Below, one piece after another: positions 51,267 through 60,410 of a stretch of DNA of 64,000 bases. The notes below the pieces were generated by a model. It was given only the letters and a program-made list of their open reading frames with translations, made no database searches and was not told the origin of the DNA. The stretch spans positions 1 through 64,000 of the forward strand of contig CAZJKO010000002.1 of the NCBI GenBank assembly GCA_964546995.1, read 5' to 3'. The position numbers and the translations under genes are program-made. Every line of letters begins with the position of its first letter. Within the stretch, counting starts at the first letter, position 1. The DNA comes from CAZJKO01 sp964546995 (GTDB lineage Bacteria; Bacillota_I; Bacilli_A; RF39; UBA660).

Positions 51267-52862
51267 CTAAAAAATACCAACAACTTTTGAATCGACAAAA
51301 TCGATTTGTTCATAATTAGGTGACTTAGGTAACCCTGGCATCATAAGTACATTACCTAAAAGAACCGTAACAAAACCCGCACCATGATTAATAAAAATAT
51401 CACTGACATGAATCGTCGTAGAAAGAGGATACCCCAAACGCTTTGCATCATCAGAAATAGAATACTGTGTTTTAGAAACACAAAGAGGTAAATTCATAAG
51501 TCCAAGTTCCTCTAACTGTTTTAATTTTTCTTTAGCTAAATCCGTGTATTCTATCTTTTCAGCATGATATACTTTTTTAGCAAGAACACGAAGTTTTTCT
51601 GTAATTGGCATATTGATATCGAAAAGAGGAGTAAAATGATGTTCTTTTTGAATTTCATAGCATACGGTTTCAGCAAGACGAATTGCGCCATTTCCCCCAT
51701 CGACATAAGCCGTACTTTCTTCACATGGAACATCTTGTTTTTCCACATAGGATTTAACACAGGCAACATCTTCGAAAGAATCATCAGAAAAACGATTGAT
51801 ACAAACGACAAGTGGTATATGGTATTCCTTTAAATGATCGATATGAGCTTGTAAATTAGAAAGACCTTTTTCTAAATCACCCTCCCCGTGATGTTTTAAA
51901 GCTCGAACAGTGGCCACCAAAACGACAAGATCAGGCGAAAAAGAAGCAATAGGACATACCATATCTAAAAACTTCTCTGCCCCAAGATCAGACCCAAAAC
52001 CAGCTTCGGTAATTACATAATCGGATAAAGACAAAGCAAGTGATGTTGCCTGAACACTACTACACCCGTGAGCAATATTAGCAAATGGTCCACCGTGGAT
52101 GAGACAAGGTGTTCCCTCTAACGTTTGCACCAAATTAGGAACAAACGCATCTTTTAACAATACCGTTAATGCTCCCTCTATTCTTAAATCTGAAACAAAA
52201 ACAGGTTGCTTCAAAGAATTGTATCCCACAATAATTTTAGAAAGACGCATCTTTAAATCAGATAGAGAAGTAGCAAGACAAAAAAGTGCCATCACTTCAC
52301 TAGCGGCCGTAATTCGAAACGAATCTCCATATTCTTCCTTATTACAAACAACCTTCACATGTCTTAAACTTCGATCATTCACATCCAAACAACGATGAAA
52401 TGTAACAGTCTTAATATCCAAAAGATTTCCCTGTTCAATATGATTATAAATAGCAGCACTGATCAAATTGTTCGCCGCAGTAATCGCATGAAAATCCCCA
52501 GTAAAATGAAGATTGATATCGACCATTGGAACAACTTGACTGTATCCTCCACCTGTCGCTCCTCCCTTTAACCCAAATACAGGTCCAAGCGATGGTTGCC
52601 TAAGAGATAGACAAACACTCTGAGAAAGTTTCGAAAACGCATCAGCAAGCCCAATACTAACTGTCGTTTTCCCTTCTCCATAAGGTGTAGGATTAATCGC
52701 GGTAACCAAAATAAGCTTACCATTTTTCCCTCTACCTAAACTTTGAACCTTAGCCTTATCCTTCCCATAAAAACAGAGTTCATCTTCACGTAATCCTAAC
52801 CTTTGGGAAATTTCTCTAATATCTCTTACGGAAACACTACTAGCAATCTCTAAATCTGTCAT
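51267..52862 (-). CDS. fhs: Formate-tetrahydrofolate ligase
   Basis: Makes 10-formyl-THF from formate and ATP. The 531-aa product has the P-loop-like TPYGEGKTTVSIGLADA, RQPSLGPVFGLKGGATGGGY and a C-terminal LPKSPNYEQID. It is slightly shorter than the usual 555-560. ATG 52862 follows AGAAGGGATAC; the frame extends 17 codons. Confidence 0.95.
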   Translation of the reverse strand: MTDLEIASSVSVRDIREISQRLGLREDELCFYGKDKAKVQSLGRGKNGKLILVTAINPTPYGEGKTTVSIGLADAFSKLSQSVCLSLRQPSLGPVFGLKGGATGGGYSQVVPMVDINLHFTGDFHAITAANNLISAAIYNHIEQGNLLDIKTVTFHRCLDVNDRSLRHVKVVCNKEEYGDSFRITAASEVMALFCLATSLSDLKMRLSKIIVGYNSLKQPVFVSDLRIEGALTVLLKDAFVPNLVQTLEGTPCLIHGGPFANIAHGCSSVQATSLALSLSDYVITEAGFGSDLGAEKFLDMVCPIASFSPDLVVLVATVRALKHHGEGDLEKGLSNLQAHIDHLKEYHIPLVVCINRFSDDSFEDVACVKSYVEKQDVPCEESTAYVDGGNGAIRLAETVCYEIQKEHHFTPLFDINMPITEKLRVLAKKVYHAEKIEYTDLAKEKLKQLEELGLMNLPLCVSKTQYSISDDAKRLGYPLSTTIHVSDIFINHGAGFVTVLLGNVLMMPGLPKSPNYEQIDFVDSKVVGIF

Positions 52863-52947
52863 AGTATCCCTTCTTTCACCTCTATTATATACTAGCCACC
52901 AAAGAAAAACCACAATTAAATAAAATATATCATTAATTTATATAAAA

Positions 52948-53841
52948 CTAAAAAAGAACAATCTCTTGTATCTTAGAAATCAAGAGATCACACACATCTT
53001 TATCGCAAATTAAAGTAATAGAAAATGTTTTATGACCGATTCTATTAACACTAGCGCCACAATGATAAACAACATGACTATCTAGTACAAAGTATCGATC
53101 ATGAAAAGAATGATCATATACAACTTTTAAATTATGATACTGTTGATTATATTTTAGAATATCCTGACTCGTTAATAAACAATCTTTTCTCGTTATAATT
53201 GTTACATTGACATTTAATCTTTTTATAATATTTAATAAAGTATAATCGGCATAAGCATCAATGATTGTAATTTGTTTTTTTGCTTCAGCAAATATTTCTT
53301 GTATTTTAGAATAGGCATCAAAAATTTGACCATCAAAATATATCTCATTTACTTTTCTTTTTTCATCTAATTTTTGAAACGTTTCTTTTAAAAAATGAAT
53401 ACTATTATCGTGTTCTAATATTTTTGTTTCAATATTAGATAATCGATATTCATTATTTCCAATATAACGTTTCATAGTAACAAAAGCACGCATAATGTCT
53501 ACACTTACTGAAGATGCTACGCTTGTTTTAAGAACACTTGAAAGCATAGCAACACCTTGTTCTGTAAAAACATATGGCAATTTTCTGACACCACCATGAT
53601 TATTAAATCTTGAAGTTCCAAATTGGAACTTCAAGTTATCATACTCTTCTTTAGTCAATTGAAAATAAAAATCTTTAGGAAATCGTTCAATGTTTCTATT
53701 AACTGCTTTATTAACATCTTTTGTTCCATTTGTACATTCATAAAGTTTTGCCAAATCACGATCAAGCATCACTTGCTTTCCTCTTATCTCATATATCATA
53801 TCTTCTATTTTTTCATTCTCTTTTATTATTAAACCATTCAT
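52948..53841 (-). CDS. ORF6N-domain / PLD-like protein A
   Basis: A 297-aa protein with an N-terminal ORF6N domain (IYEIRGKQVMLDRDLAKLYE, later YVFTEQGVAMLSSVLKTS), common in phage antirepressors, and a C-terminal phospholipase D-like domain (QITIIDAYADYTLLNIIKRL, HDRYFVLDSHVVYHCGAS; HxRx4D replaces HxKx4D). ATG 53841 follows GGTGATACA. It is a tandem paralog of 53973-54866: the first 45 and last 125 residues are nearly identical, while the middle differs. The role is unknown; regulation, defence or phage remnant are possible. Confidence 0.75.
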   Translation of the reverse strand: MNGLIIKENEKIEDMIYEIRGKQVMLDRDLAKLYECTNGTKDVNKAVNRNIERFPKDFYFQLTKEEYDNLKFQFGTSRFNNHGGVRKLPYVFTEQGVAMLSSVLKTSVASSVSVDIMRAFVTMKRYIGNNEYRLSNIETKILEHDNSIHFLKETFQKLDEKRKVNEIYFDGQIFDAYSKIQEIFAEAKKQITIIDAYADYTLLNIIKRLNVNVTIITRKDCLLTSQDILKYNQQYHNLKVVYDHSFHDRYFVLDSHVVYHCGASVNRIGHKTFSITLICDKDVCDLLISKIQEIVLF

Positions 53842-53972
53842 TGTATCACCATCTTTCTTCACAACAATGTATTAAAATTTCAAAATATCTATATAATATT
53901 AACTAATCTTTCACTTAATACATTTAACATATTCATAAAAATGCTTTTATATTTTTCGACAAAACTTCTAAA

Positions 53973-54866
53973 CTAAAAAAGAACAATCTCTTGTATCTTA
54001 GAAACCAACAGATCACACACATCTTTATCGCAAATTAAAGTAATAGAAAATGTCTTATATCCGATTCTATTAATACTCGCTCCACAATGATAAACAACAT
54101 GATTGTCTAGTACAAAGTATCGATCATGAAAAGAATGATCATATACAACTTTCAAATTATGATACTGCTTATTGTATTTTAAAATATCCTGACTCGTTAA
54201 TAAACAATCTTTTCTCGTTATAATTATTATTTTTACATTTAATCTTTTTATAATATCCAATAAAGTATAATCGGCATAAGCATCAATAATTGTAATTTGT
54301 TTTTTTGCTTCAGCAAATATTTCTTGTATTTTAGAATAGGCATCAAAAATTTGACCATCAAAATATATCTCACTCACTTTTCTTTTTTCATCAAACCTCT
54401 TAAAAGATTCTTGCAACAACTTAATATCTTCTGTATTTTTCATCACTTGATTATTTATGAATTTTTGTTCTAACAAGTTTGAAGATATATATTTTCGCAT
54501 TGTTACAAAAGCATCCATTATAGCTATGCTTACTTCTGTTGCAATTTTCGACTTTATTATAGTAGCAAGCATTGCAACACCTTGCTCAGTAAACACTCTT
54601 GGATTTTTGTATTTACCTCCACGTGTTTCAATTTTTTGGTCAAAAATTTTGACCAAAAAATTCTGACTTTCCAAATCGGATAATCTCCAAGAAAATCTTT
54701 CAGGAAACTTATCAATATTATTTCTTACAGCCTGATTTATTTCTTTCGTACCATTCTTGCATCCATAAAGTTTTGCCAAATCACTATCGAGCATCACTTG
54801 CTTTCCTCTTATTTCATATATCATATCTTCTATTTTTTCATTCTCTTTTATTGTTAAACCATTCAT
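53973..54866 (-). CDS. ORF6N-domain / PLD-like protein B
   Basis: A 297-aa tandem paralog of the previous gene, with exactly the same length. The ORF6N start (IYEIRGKQVMLDSDLAKLYG) and the PLD-like end (HDRYFVLDNHVVYHCGAS) are shared; the central DNA-recognition and linker part (about residues 50-165) is much more divergent, apart from FTEQGVAML. ATG 54866 follows GGTGATTTA. Its promoter overlaps a 13 of 14 match to the LexA consensus. No other phage genes surround it. Confidence 0.75.
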   Translation of the reverse strand: MNGLTIKENEKIEDMIYEIRGKQVMLDSDLAKLYGCKNGTKEINQAVRNNIDKFPERFSWRLSDLESQNFLVKIFDQKIETRGGKYKNPRVFTEQGVAMLATIIKSKIATEVSIAIMDAFVTMRKYISSNLLEQKFINNQVMKNTEDIKLLQESFKRFDEKRKVSEIYFDGQIFDAYSKIQEIFAEAKKQITIIDAYADYTLLDIIKRLNVKIIIITRKDCLLTSQDILKYNKQYHNLKVVYDHSFHDRYFVLDNHVVYHCGASINRIGYKTFSITLICDKDVCDLLVSKIQEIVLF

Positions 54867-54921
54867 TAAATCACCATCTTTCTCCCACCAATAAAAGATC
54901 TTGTTCATTTCACAAATCAAC

Positions 54922-54948
54922 ATTATAATACGAACATATATTTGTCAA
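54922..54948 (-). promoter_or_regulatory. Promoter with LexA-like box, ORF6N/PLD protein B
   Basis: On the minus strand TTGACA (54948-54943), 15 bp and TATAAT (54927-54922). On the plus strand CGAACATATATTTG (54931-54944) lies inside the promoter and matches the Bacillus SOS box at 13 of 14 positions. Spacer length is short. Confidence 0.5.
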
Positions 54949-54987
54949 TTTGTTTTTGCACTTTTGATAATTTTTTTAAACATCAAA

Positions 54988-55014
54988 AAAAGATAGGAAA
55001 ATCCTATCTTTTAA
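54988..55014 (-). terminator. Terminator of SASP gene
   Basis: On the minus strand AAAAGATAGGA-ttt-TCCTATCTTTT followed by TTT. Confidence 0.85.
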
Positions 55015-55029
55015 GTTATAAAGAACTAA

Positions 55030-55242
55030 TTACTTAGTTTGGTTGTTATAACTTCCACTGATTTGGTTTAATCCGTTTTGAACTAAACGTTTTGTAATTT
55101 CACCACCAACACTACCGTTAGCACGTGAAGTAGCATCAGGTCCTAAATTAACACCGAATTCGTTAGCGATTTCATATTTCATACGATCGATAGCTTGTTT
55201 AGCACCAGGTACTCTCATTTTAGAGTTTGAATTGTTATTCAT
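55030..55242 (-). CDS. Alpha/beta-type small acid-soluble spore protein
   Basis: A 70-aa SASP that coats and protects spore DNA. It has the GPR protease site in MKYEIANEFGVNLG and the conserved GPDATSRANGSVGGEITKRL block. ATG 55242 follows GGAGGTG and is preferred to a start three codons back. The promoter fits sigma-G, as expected for forespore genes. Confidence 0.95.
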   Translation of the reverse strand: MNNNSNSKMRVPGAKQAIDRMKYEIANEFGVNLGPDATSRANGSVGGEITKRLVQNGLNQISGSYNNQTK

Positions 55243-55265
55243 TTGTTTCACCTCCTATACACTAA

Positions 55266-55294
55266 TAGAATGTGAAAAAATGAATTTTTCATAC
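55266..55294 (-). promoter_or_regulatory. Sigma-G-like promoter of SASP gene
   Basis: On the minus strand GTATG (55294-55290), a 17-bp spacer and CATTCTA (55272-55266) match the sigma-G consensus (GNATR, CATNNTA). Confidence 0.62.
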
Positions 55295-55322
55295 ACAAAA
55301 CAGTGTGGTAATTTTTACCGTT

Positions 55323-56507
55323 TTATAAATAAGATTGATAAGTCGAATCGTCTTTTTCATCAATCGTTAAAACCTCAATTTTTGAAATTGTTTTTTGAAT
55401 CAAATTCAAATAGTCAAAACGATTCTCATTTAAAACACAACAATCAAGTGTTGGATTAATCACAGGATGTTTGGGAACAAAAACAGTACAACAGTCTTCA
55501 TAAGGCAAAATGCTAATATCGTAAGTATCAATTCGTTTTGCAATATCGATAATTTCAAGTTTATCAAGACAACAAACGGGTCGAAGAACAGGATAATTCG
55601 TCACCTGATTAATCACATTCATACTAGTTAATGTTTGACTAGCAACTTGTCCGATACTTTCACCATTGATAATAGCAAGTGCTTTATTCTTTTTACAAAG
55701 CTCCTCCATAATACGATACATCATCCTACGCATAATGGTAATCATATAATCAGGATCACAATTTTGATAAATTGCTTCTTGAATCTCGGTAAAAGGAACA
55801 AGGTGCAGTTTCACACGATTCGTATATTTCGAAAGCTTCCGACAAAGAGAAATAACCTTATTACGCGCTTCAATCGACGTATGAGGAATTGCCTCAAAAT
55901 AGACAGCTTCCACTCTAATACCACGCTTTAAAGCAAGATAAAACGCAACAGGAGAATCGATTCCACCACTAAGCATAAGCATCCCTTTAGATTGAGTACC
56001 TACAGGATAACCACCAATTCCATAATGACAATTCGTATAAATGTAAGTATAAAATGGCCGAATTTCCACATGAAGCAAAACATCAGGATGATGAACATCG
56101 ACAGAACAATCAAAATGGTTTAAAACGACGCCACCTAACAAACGATTCATCTCCATACTAGGAATAGAAAAAGTCTTATCGCTACGCTTCGTCTCTACTT
56201 TAAATGTCTTAAAATTCTCCCGTTTCATAATATCGACAACGGTTTCTTGAATTTCTTCAAGATCTGTTTTAATCTTATAAGCAACATGGTAAGTATGAAT
56301 TCCAAAAACGTGATTGATCACATCCAAAACAGAATCGAGTTCCCTTTCATCAAAAGTAAGATACATCCTAGAAATATCTTTCGTAATGGAAACGTGATAA
56401 GAAGCTAATTTCTGTTTCATATTATCGTAAAGTGTTTTAACAAAAAAATTACGATTTCCCTTTTTCGTTGTCAACTCTCCATATTTAATCAAAATGACTC
56501 TTTCCAT
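55323..56507 (-). CDS. thiI: tRNA 4-thiouridine synthetase ThiI
   Basis: Adds sulfur to U8 of tRNA using ATP. The 394-aa product has a ferredoxin-like and THUMP N-terminus (IKYGELTTKKGNRNFFVKTL) and a PP-loop SGGIDSPVA. There is no rhodanese domain, as in other Bacillota. It overlaps iscS by one base and so receives sulfur from it, as in Bacillus nifZ-thiI. Confidence 0.95.
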   Translation of the reverse strand: MERVILIKYGELTTKKGNRNFFVKTLYDNMKQKLASYHVSITKDISRMYLTFDERELDSVLDVINHVFGIHTYHVAYKIKTDLEEIQETVVDIMKRENFKTFKVETKRSDKTFSIPSMEMNRLLGGVVLNHFDCSVDVHHPDVLLHVEIRPFYTYIYTNCHYGIGGYPVGTQSKGMLMLSGGIDSPVAFYLALKRGIRVEAVYFEAIPHTSIEARNKVISLCRKLSKYTNRVKLHLVPFTEIQEAIYQNCDPDYMITIMRRMMYRIMEELCKKNKALAIINGESIGQVASQTLTSMNVINQVTNYPVLRPVCCLDKLEIIDIAKRIDTYDISILPYEDCCTVFVPKHPVINPTLDCCVLNENRFDYLNLIQKTISKIEVLTIDEKDDSTYQSYL

Positions 56508-57646
56508 TAGGATTCCCTCTTTTCCAAATTTAATTCATGATAATGTTCTTCTAACTTTTTTAAAAAAAATAAAACTTCTTCCCTTGTCGTTAAATGAGAC
56601 AAACTGATACGAATCGAATGTCCACTAATCGATGGAGCTTTTCCCAAAGCAAATAGTGTCGGAGAAACACTAGAATGATTACTACAAGCAGTCTGCGTTG
56701 AGACATAAATTTCATCTTGTTCCAAAGCATGAATCAGTGTTTCTGGTTTAATCGAAGAAAGAGAAATATTGACGATATGCGGAATAGAAGCACGATTGCT
56801 ATTCATAATAACAAAGGGAAGTGAACCAAGTCCTTCTACAAGCAAATCATAGTTTTCTTGTACTGTTTTTAAACGAATCGACAAGTTTTCCACAGCAAGA
56901 CGAAGCGCTTTTGCCAAACTGACCATCAGTGCCAAAGATGGTGTTCCACTACGATAAATCGTCTGACTTTTTCCCCCGTGGATTAAAGGTGTAAGTTGAA
57001 TAGGACTCTTTTTAATAAGACAAGCAATTCCCTTTAATCCATAAAACTTATGAGCACTAAAACTAAAGAGATCAACATGATCTAAAGAAACAGGAATTTT
57101 ACCCACAGCTTGTGTCCCATCGACGTGAAAAATCGTTCTAGGATACTCTTCTAGAATTTTACCAATCTCGGAAATAGGTTGCAAAATTCCAACCTCACTA
57201 TTCACGTAACCAATACTAACCAAAACCGTATCTTTTTCCAAAAGTTTCTTCAAAGAATCAAGATCGACCGTTCCATCTTCCAATAGAGAAACATAGGAAA
57301 CTTCGTACCCTAATTCAGAAGAAGCATACAAAATCGTTTCCAAAACACTAGCATGTTCTAAAGGTGTCGTAATAATCTGTTTTCCTCTATTCTTATAGTA
57401 AGATAAAACACCCAAAATAGAAAGATTATTCGATTCACTACTAGAAGAAGTAAAGATAACCTCTTCTTTTTTCACATTTAAAAGATCGGCAACCTGCTCT
57501 GTTGCCATATCCATCATCTTTTTGCTTTCTACACCTAGTGCATGAATCGAATTCGCATTACCGACAAAATCTAAAGACACACGATTAAACGTATCCAAAA
57601 CCTCTCTATCGACTGGCGTTGTCGCACTATAATCCAAATAAACCAT
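56507..57646 (-). CDS. Cysteine desulfurase partner of ThiI
   Basis: A 379-aa class V aminotransferase-type enzyme of the IscS/NifS group. It starts MVYLDYSATTPVD and has the PLP lysine in SFSAHKFYGLKG and a catalytic-loop Cys in TACSNHSS. ATG 57646 has better spacing from GAGGTG than the adjacent ATG. Its pairing with thiI assigns it to tRNA thiolation, distinct from the sufS at 7605. Confidence 0.93.
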   Translation of the reverse strand: MVYLDYSATTPVDREVLDTFNRVSLDFVGNANSIHALGVESKKMMDMATEQVADLLNVKKEEVIFTSSSSESNNLSILGVLSYYKNRGKQIITTPLEHASVLETILYASSELGYEVSYVSLLEDGTVDLDSLKKLLEKDTVLVSIGYVNSEVGILQPISEIGKILEEYPRTIFHVDGTQAVGKIPVSLDHVDLFSFSAHKFYGLKGIACLIKKSPIQLTPLIHGGKSQTIYRSGTPSLALMVSLAKALRLAVENLSIRLKTVQENYDLLVEGLGSLPFVIMNSNRASIPHIVNISLSSIKPETLIHALEQDEIYVSTQTACSNHSSVSPTLFALGKAPSISGHSIRISLSHLTTREEVLFFLKKLEEHYHELNLEKRES

Positions 57647-57721
57647 CATATCACCTCAAACCAGGTATAGTATAACATGAATAAATGAAAAAAGAAACGA
57701 AAGAGCGTTTCTTTTAGAATA

Positions 57722-58390
57722 TTAAAAAGCAGAAATTGTTTTTACAAGTACCCGACTGCGATAAAACGTCTTCTTATCGATGTGATACGTCGAAGGAATT
57801 GCTTGAACCGAATCATACTCAGTATGATTTCTCTCATTAAAAAGTCTCACAAAGAGTGCATCACTATAATACTGTGAAAAAGCCAAATGATCCCCTTCCA
57901 TGTAATTGTACCGAATCTCGATATCCACTTTTTCACGAGAAGATTCCTTCATAGGATCAAGTTGCCAACTACTCGCTTTATAAATATAATAATAGCGATC
58001 ACTACTACGTTGCTTATAGATAACATAATCTCCACACTGTAATGTAAAAAGATGATTGTTTGTTAAATCGTCAAGTAAAACCATTGTTTCATAACGATTA
58101 CACTGTTCCCGATTCAAAAAAGGATTTTCAAGATCGTCGAGAACTTGATGTTGAAACAATTCATGTAAATAGACAATATTGTCGACTGCCGGATTCGTAA
58201 GTTCATAAGTACTGGCGTTAAATAGTAACGTCGATACATGATACTTCAACAGATGAAACTTCTCATCTTGACTATGATTGACCGCAATCTTCAAAATGAT
58301 CGCTGTCAAAATAATCAACACGACCATAATAGACAAAAATTCACTAGCACTGTATCCAAAACGCCCCATTCTCTTCTTTTTATTTTTCAT
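57722..58390 (-). CDS. Pseudopilin-like membrane protein downstream of ezrA
   Basis: A 222-aa protein whose N-terminus (GRFGYSASEFLSIMVVLIIL, then TAIILKIAV) has a prepilin-like G-x4-E motif before a hydrophobic helix. The remaining 180 residues are polar with two cysteines (EQCNRYE, TLQCGDY). Its start overlaps ezrA by 11 bp, and the exact start (58390 or seven codons later) is unsure. No other pilus gene is nearby. Plain single-pass protein is the alternative. Confidence 0.5.
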   Translation of the reverse strand: MKNKKKRMGRFGYSASEFLSIMVVLIILTAIILKIAVNHSQDEKFHLLKYHVSTLLFNASTYELTNPAVDNIVYLHELFQHQVLDDLENPFLNREQCNRYETMVLLDDLTNNHLFTLQCGDYVIYKQRSSDRYYYIYKASSWQLDPMKESSREKVDIEIRYNYMEGDHLAFSQYYSDALFVRLFNERNHTEYDSVQAIPSTYHIDKKTFYRSRVLVKTISAF

Positions 58391-60092
58391 ACGCTTCTAA
58401 TAACCTCTTATATACACCAGGTTCTACTAAATCAACTGCCCCAATCGACATCTCAAGAGCCTTTTGATAGTTCCCTTTAAAAAATAGAATCTGTGCCTGA
58501 TCGAGTTTCTTATCCACTTCATCCATATAACTACGATATCGATTGCCATAAACCATCATCTTCTCTGCCATTTCAGCCGTTCGAATCATCTCATTCGTCG
58601 TATTAAAAAGTTTTAACACCAAATCTCTTGCTGTATCAACACGAGTATTCAAAATACGAATCACAATAGGCTTTTTCGATAATTCTTTGATAATCTCTAA
58701 AATTGCATCGTTAGCTTCCGATAATTGGACAAAATAATTATCGGTAATAATAGGAAGTTTATAAGAACGAATACGCATCTTACATTGTTTTAATAGTTCT
58801 TGAATTTCTTCTAATTGTTCCCTAGCCCGAACTTCATCATCGTACATACTACCTAAAGATCTTAACGATTGATCGAGTTCTTCTTCTAATTCTTTAAGCC
58901 TAGTAGATAATTCCTCAATCGCCTGATGAGACTTCGAATAAGGCATTTCCTTCTCCTTAACTTGTTTGGTAAGAGACTTATAATCGAGATTAATTTTAAG
59001 AAGGGATCCATTGACTGTATCGATCACCTTTACATCTTCATCAGTCAGATCGTACATATTTTTAATATCATCCAATTGTTTATAAATATCTTCGACAATT
59101 TTATTAATCTTCTTGATTTTCTTCTCAAAATCACCTCGAATTTCTTCGTACACTTTACGAGCAAGACGCTCTTTTTCAAAATCGTGAAACAAAGAATCTA
59201 AATAATCGAGCATCGTCTTAAGTTCGAACATCGCTTCTTCCAAATTGAGAACTTTCACCCGGTCCATAATATCATTGACATGTTTACGAGACTCTTCTAA
59301 ATTGTAATCGATTTTCAAATAATCGAGAGGATAACCATCCTTCACCATTTCTTGATATACTTCCTGAATTTGTTCCATACGCTTAGGAATTAATTGTAAC
59401 GACATCAACACCAAATTAGGAACCTCATCAACAACAATCGTAATGTGATCGATCATTGCATCCAGTGCCTTCACAATATGCACGACTTCACTATATTCAT
59501 TTTGATCCATAGCAACTTCAAAATCCATAAACCGTTTCTCAATATTTTCAAACTGCAATTCAATCGTTTCCGTCACAGGATCGTATTCTGCTTTCTTCTC
59601 TTGAAAAGTACTCATCAATTCTCGATATTTTGCTTTTAACTTCGTAATGATACTACGGTACTTTTCATCACTACGAGTAACTTCACGAATTTCTTCTAAC
59701 AAATGATCTGCAGCAGAACGAGCTTTGTAAAGTTCCATTTCTGCTTTAGCTATTTTATAACGACTATTTTTATAATCTTTCTTCTCAAGATACACATCCA
59801 AATCGATAATCATATCGTTGACCTTCATCAAACGATCTTCTTTAATCCACTCAAATCGCTCTTGCCAAGCCCGATACTTTTCTTCCATTTTATCGTTCTT
59901 AATAATGGCTTCTACTTTCGATAATTCACTCATAACAGGGGTACTAGCGACAAGATTCTTCTCGGTCTCCAAAGATTCGACTTCCCTCTTCATTCTTTTT
60001 AGTCGAGCACCCTGAATCAAATTGAGCGTAACTGCGATCAGTGCCACGGCTAAAATAAAAAACGTAATCACAAGTAACGTAACACCTTGCAT
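58380..60092 (-). CDS. ezrA: Septation ring formation regulator EzrA
   Basis: A membrane-anchored FtsZ regulator. The 570-aa product has one N-terminal membrane helix (residues 3-25) and a long series of spectrin-like coiled coils to the end. AAGGTGTATGT precedes the ATG. The architecture, length and a position near rpsD fit EzrA, as in Bacillus. Confidence 0.9.
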   Translation of the reverse strand: MQGVTLLVITFFILAVALIAVTLNLIQGARLKRMKREVESLETEKNLVASTPVMSELSKVEAIIKNDKMEEKYRAWQERFEWIKEDRLMKVNDMIIDLDVYLEKKDYKNSRYKIAKAEMELYKARSAADHLLEEIREVTRSDEKYRSIITKLKAKYRELMSTFQEKKAEYDPVTETIELQFENIEKRFMDFEVAMDQNEYSEVVHIVKALDAMIDHITIVVDEVPNLVLMSLQLIPKRMEQIQEVYQEMVKDGYPLDYLKIDYNLEESRKHVNDIMDRVKVLNLEEAMFELKTMLDYLDSLFHDFEKERLARKVYEEIRGDFEKKIKKINKIVEDIYKQLDDIKNMYDLTDEDVKVIDTVNGSLLKINLDYKSLTKQVKEKEMPYSKSHQAIEELSTRLKELEEELDQSLRSLGSMYDDEVRAREQLEEIQELLKQCKMRIRSYKLPIITDNYFVQLSEANDAILEIIKELSKKPIVIRILNTRVDTARDLVLKLFNTTNEMIRTAEMAEKMMVYGNRYRSYMDEVDKKLDQAQILFFKGNYQKALEMSIGAVDLVEPGVYKRLLEAYEK

Positions 60093-60203
60093 ACATACAC
60101 CTTCCTTTGATTCTTTACTAACATAATAATATCATATTTTAAACATTTTTTTACTATTTTTTTTAAATTTCAATAAAAAGAAGGAAAATAACGCATGTTT
60201 TCC

Positions 60204-60232
60204 TTGACGTAACATACATTTTTTTATATAAT
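60204..60232 (+). promoter_or_regulatory. SigA promoter of rpsD
   Basis: TTGACG, a 17-bp spacer and TATAAT, with a leader of about 170 nt before rpsD. It is divergent from ezrA. Confidence 0.8.
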
Positions 60233-60239
60233 TGTTCTT

Positions 60240-60400
60240 GCATATTGACTTGATGCAGCAGATTTTGAAACGATTAATGTGTTTTGAAAATGTAAGTAAC
60301 GTAAGTCATAGAGTGACAAGCTGCTAAACGCGAAAACATGAGACAACAACTCCCTAATCGTTGGCAAAATCACTACTTAAGTAATATGAAAGAAGAAAGG
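60240..60400 (+). ncRNA. Ribosomal protein S4 leader
   Basis: The transcribed but untranslated leader between the promoter and rpsD is long and rich in paired segments (for example AAGTAACGTAAGTCATAGAG and TCGTTGGCAAAATC). In Bacillota, S4 binds such a leader and represses its own gene. The identification rests on position and length; I did not derive the full pseudoknot. Confidence 0.6.
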
Positions 60401-60410
60401 ATGTGTAAAA

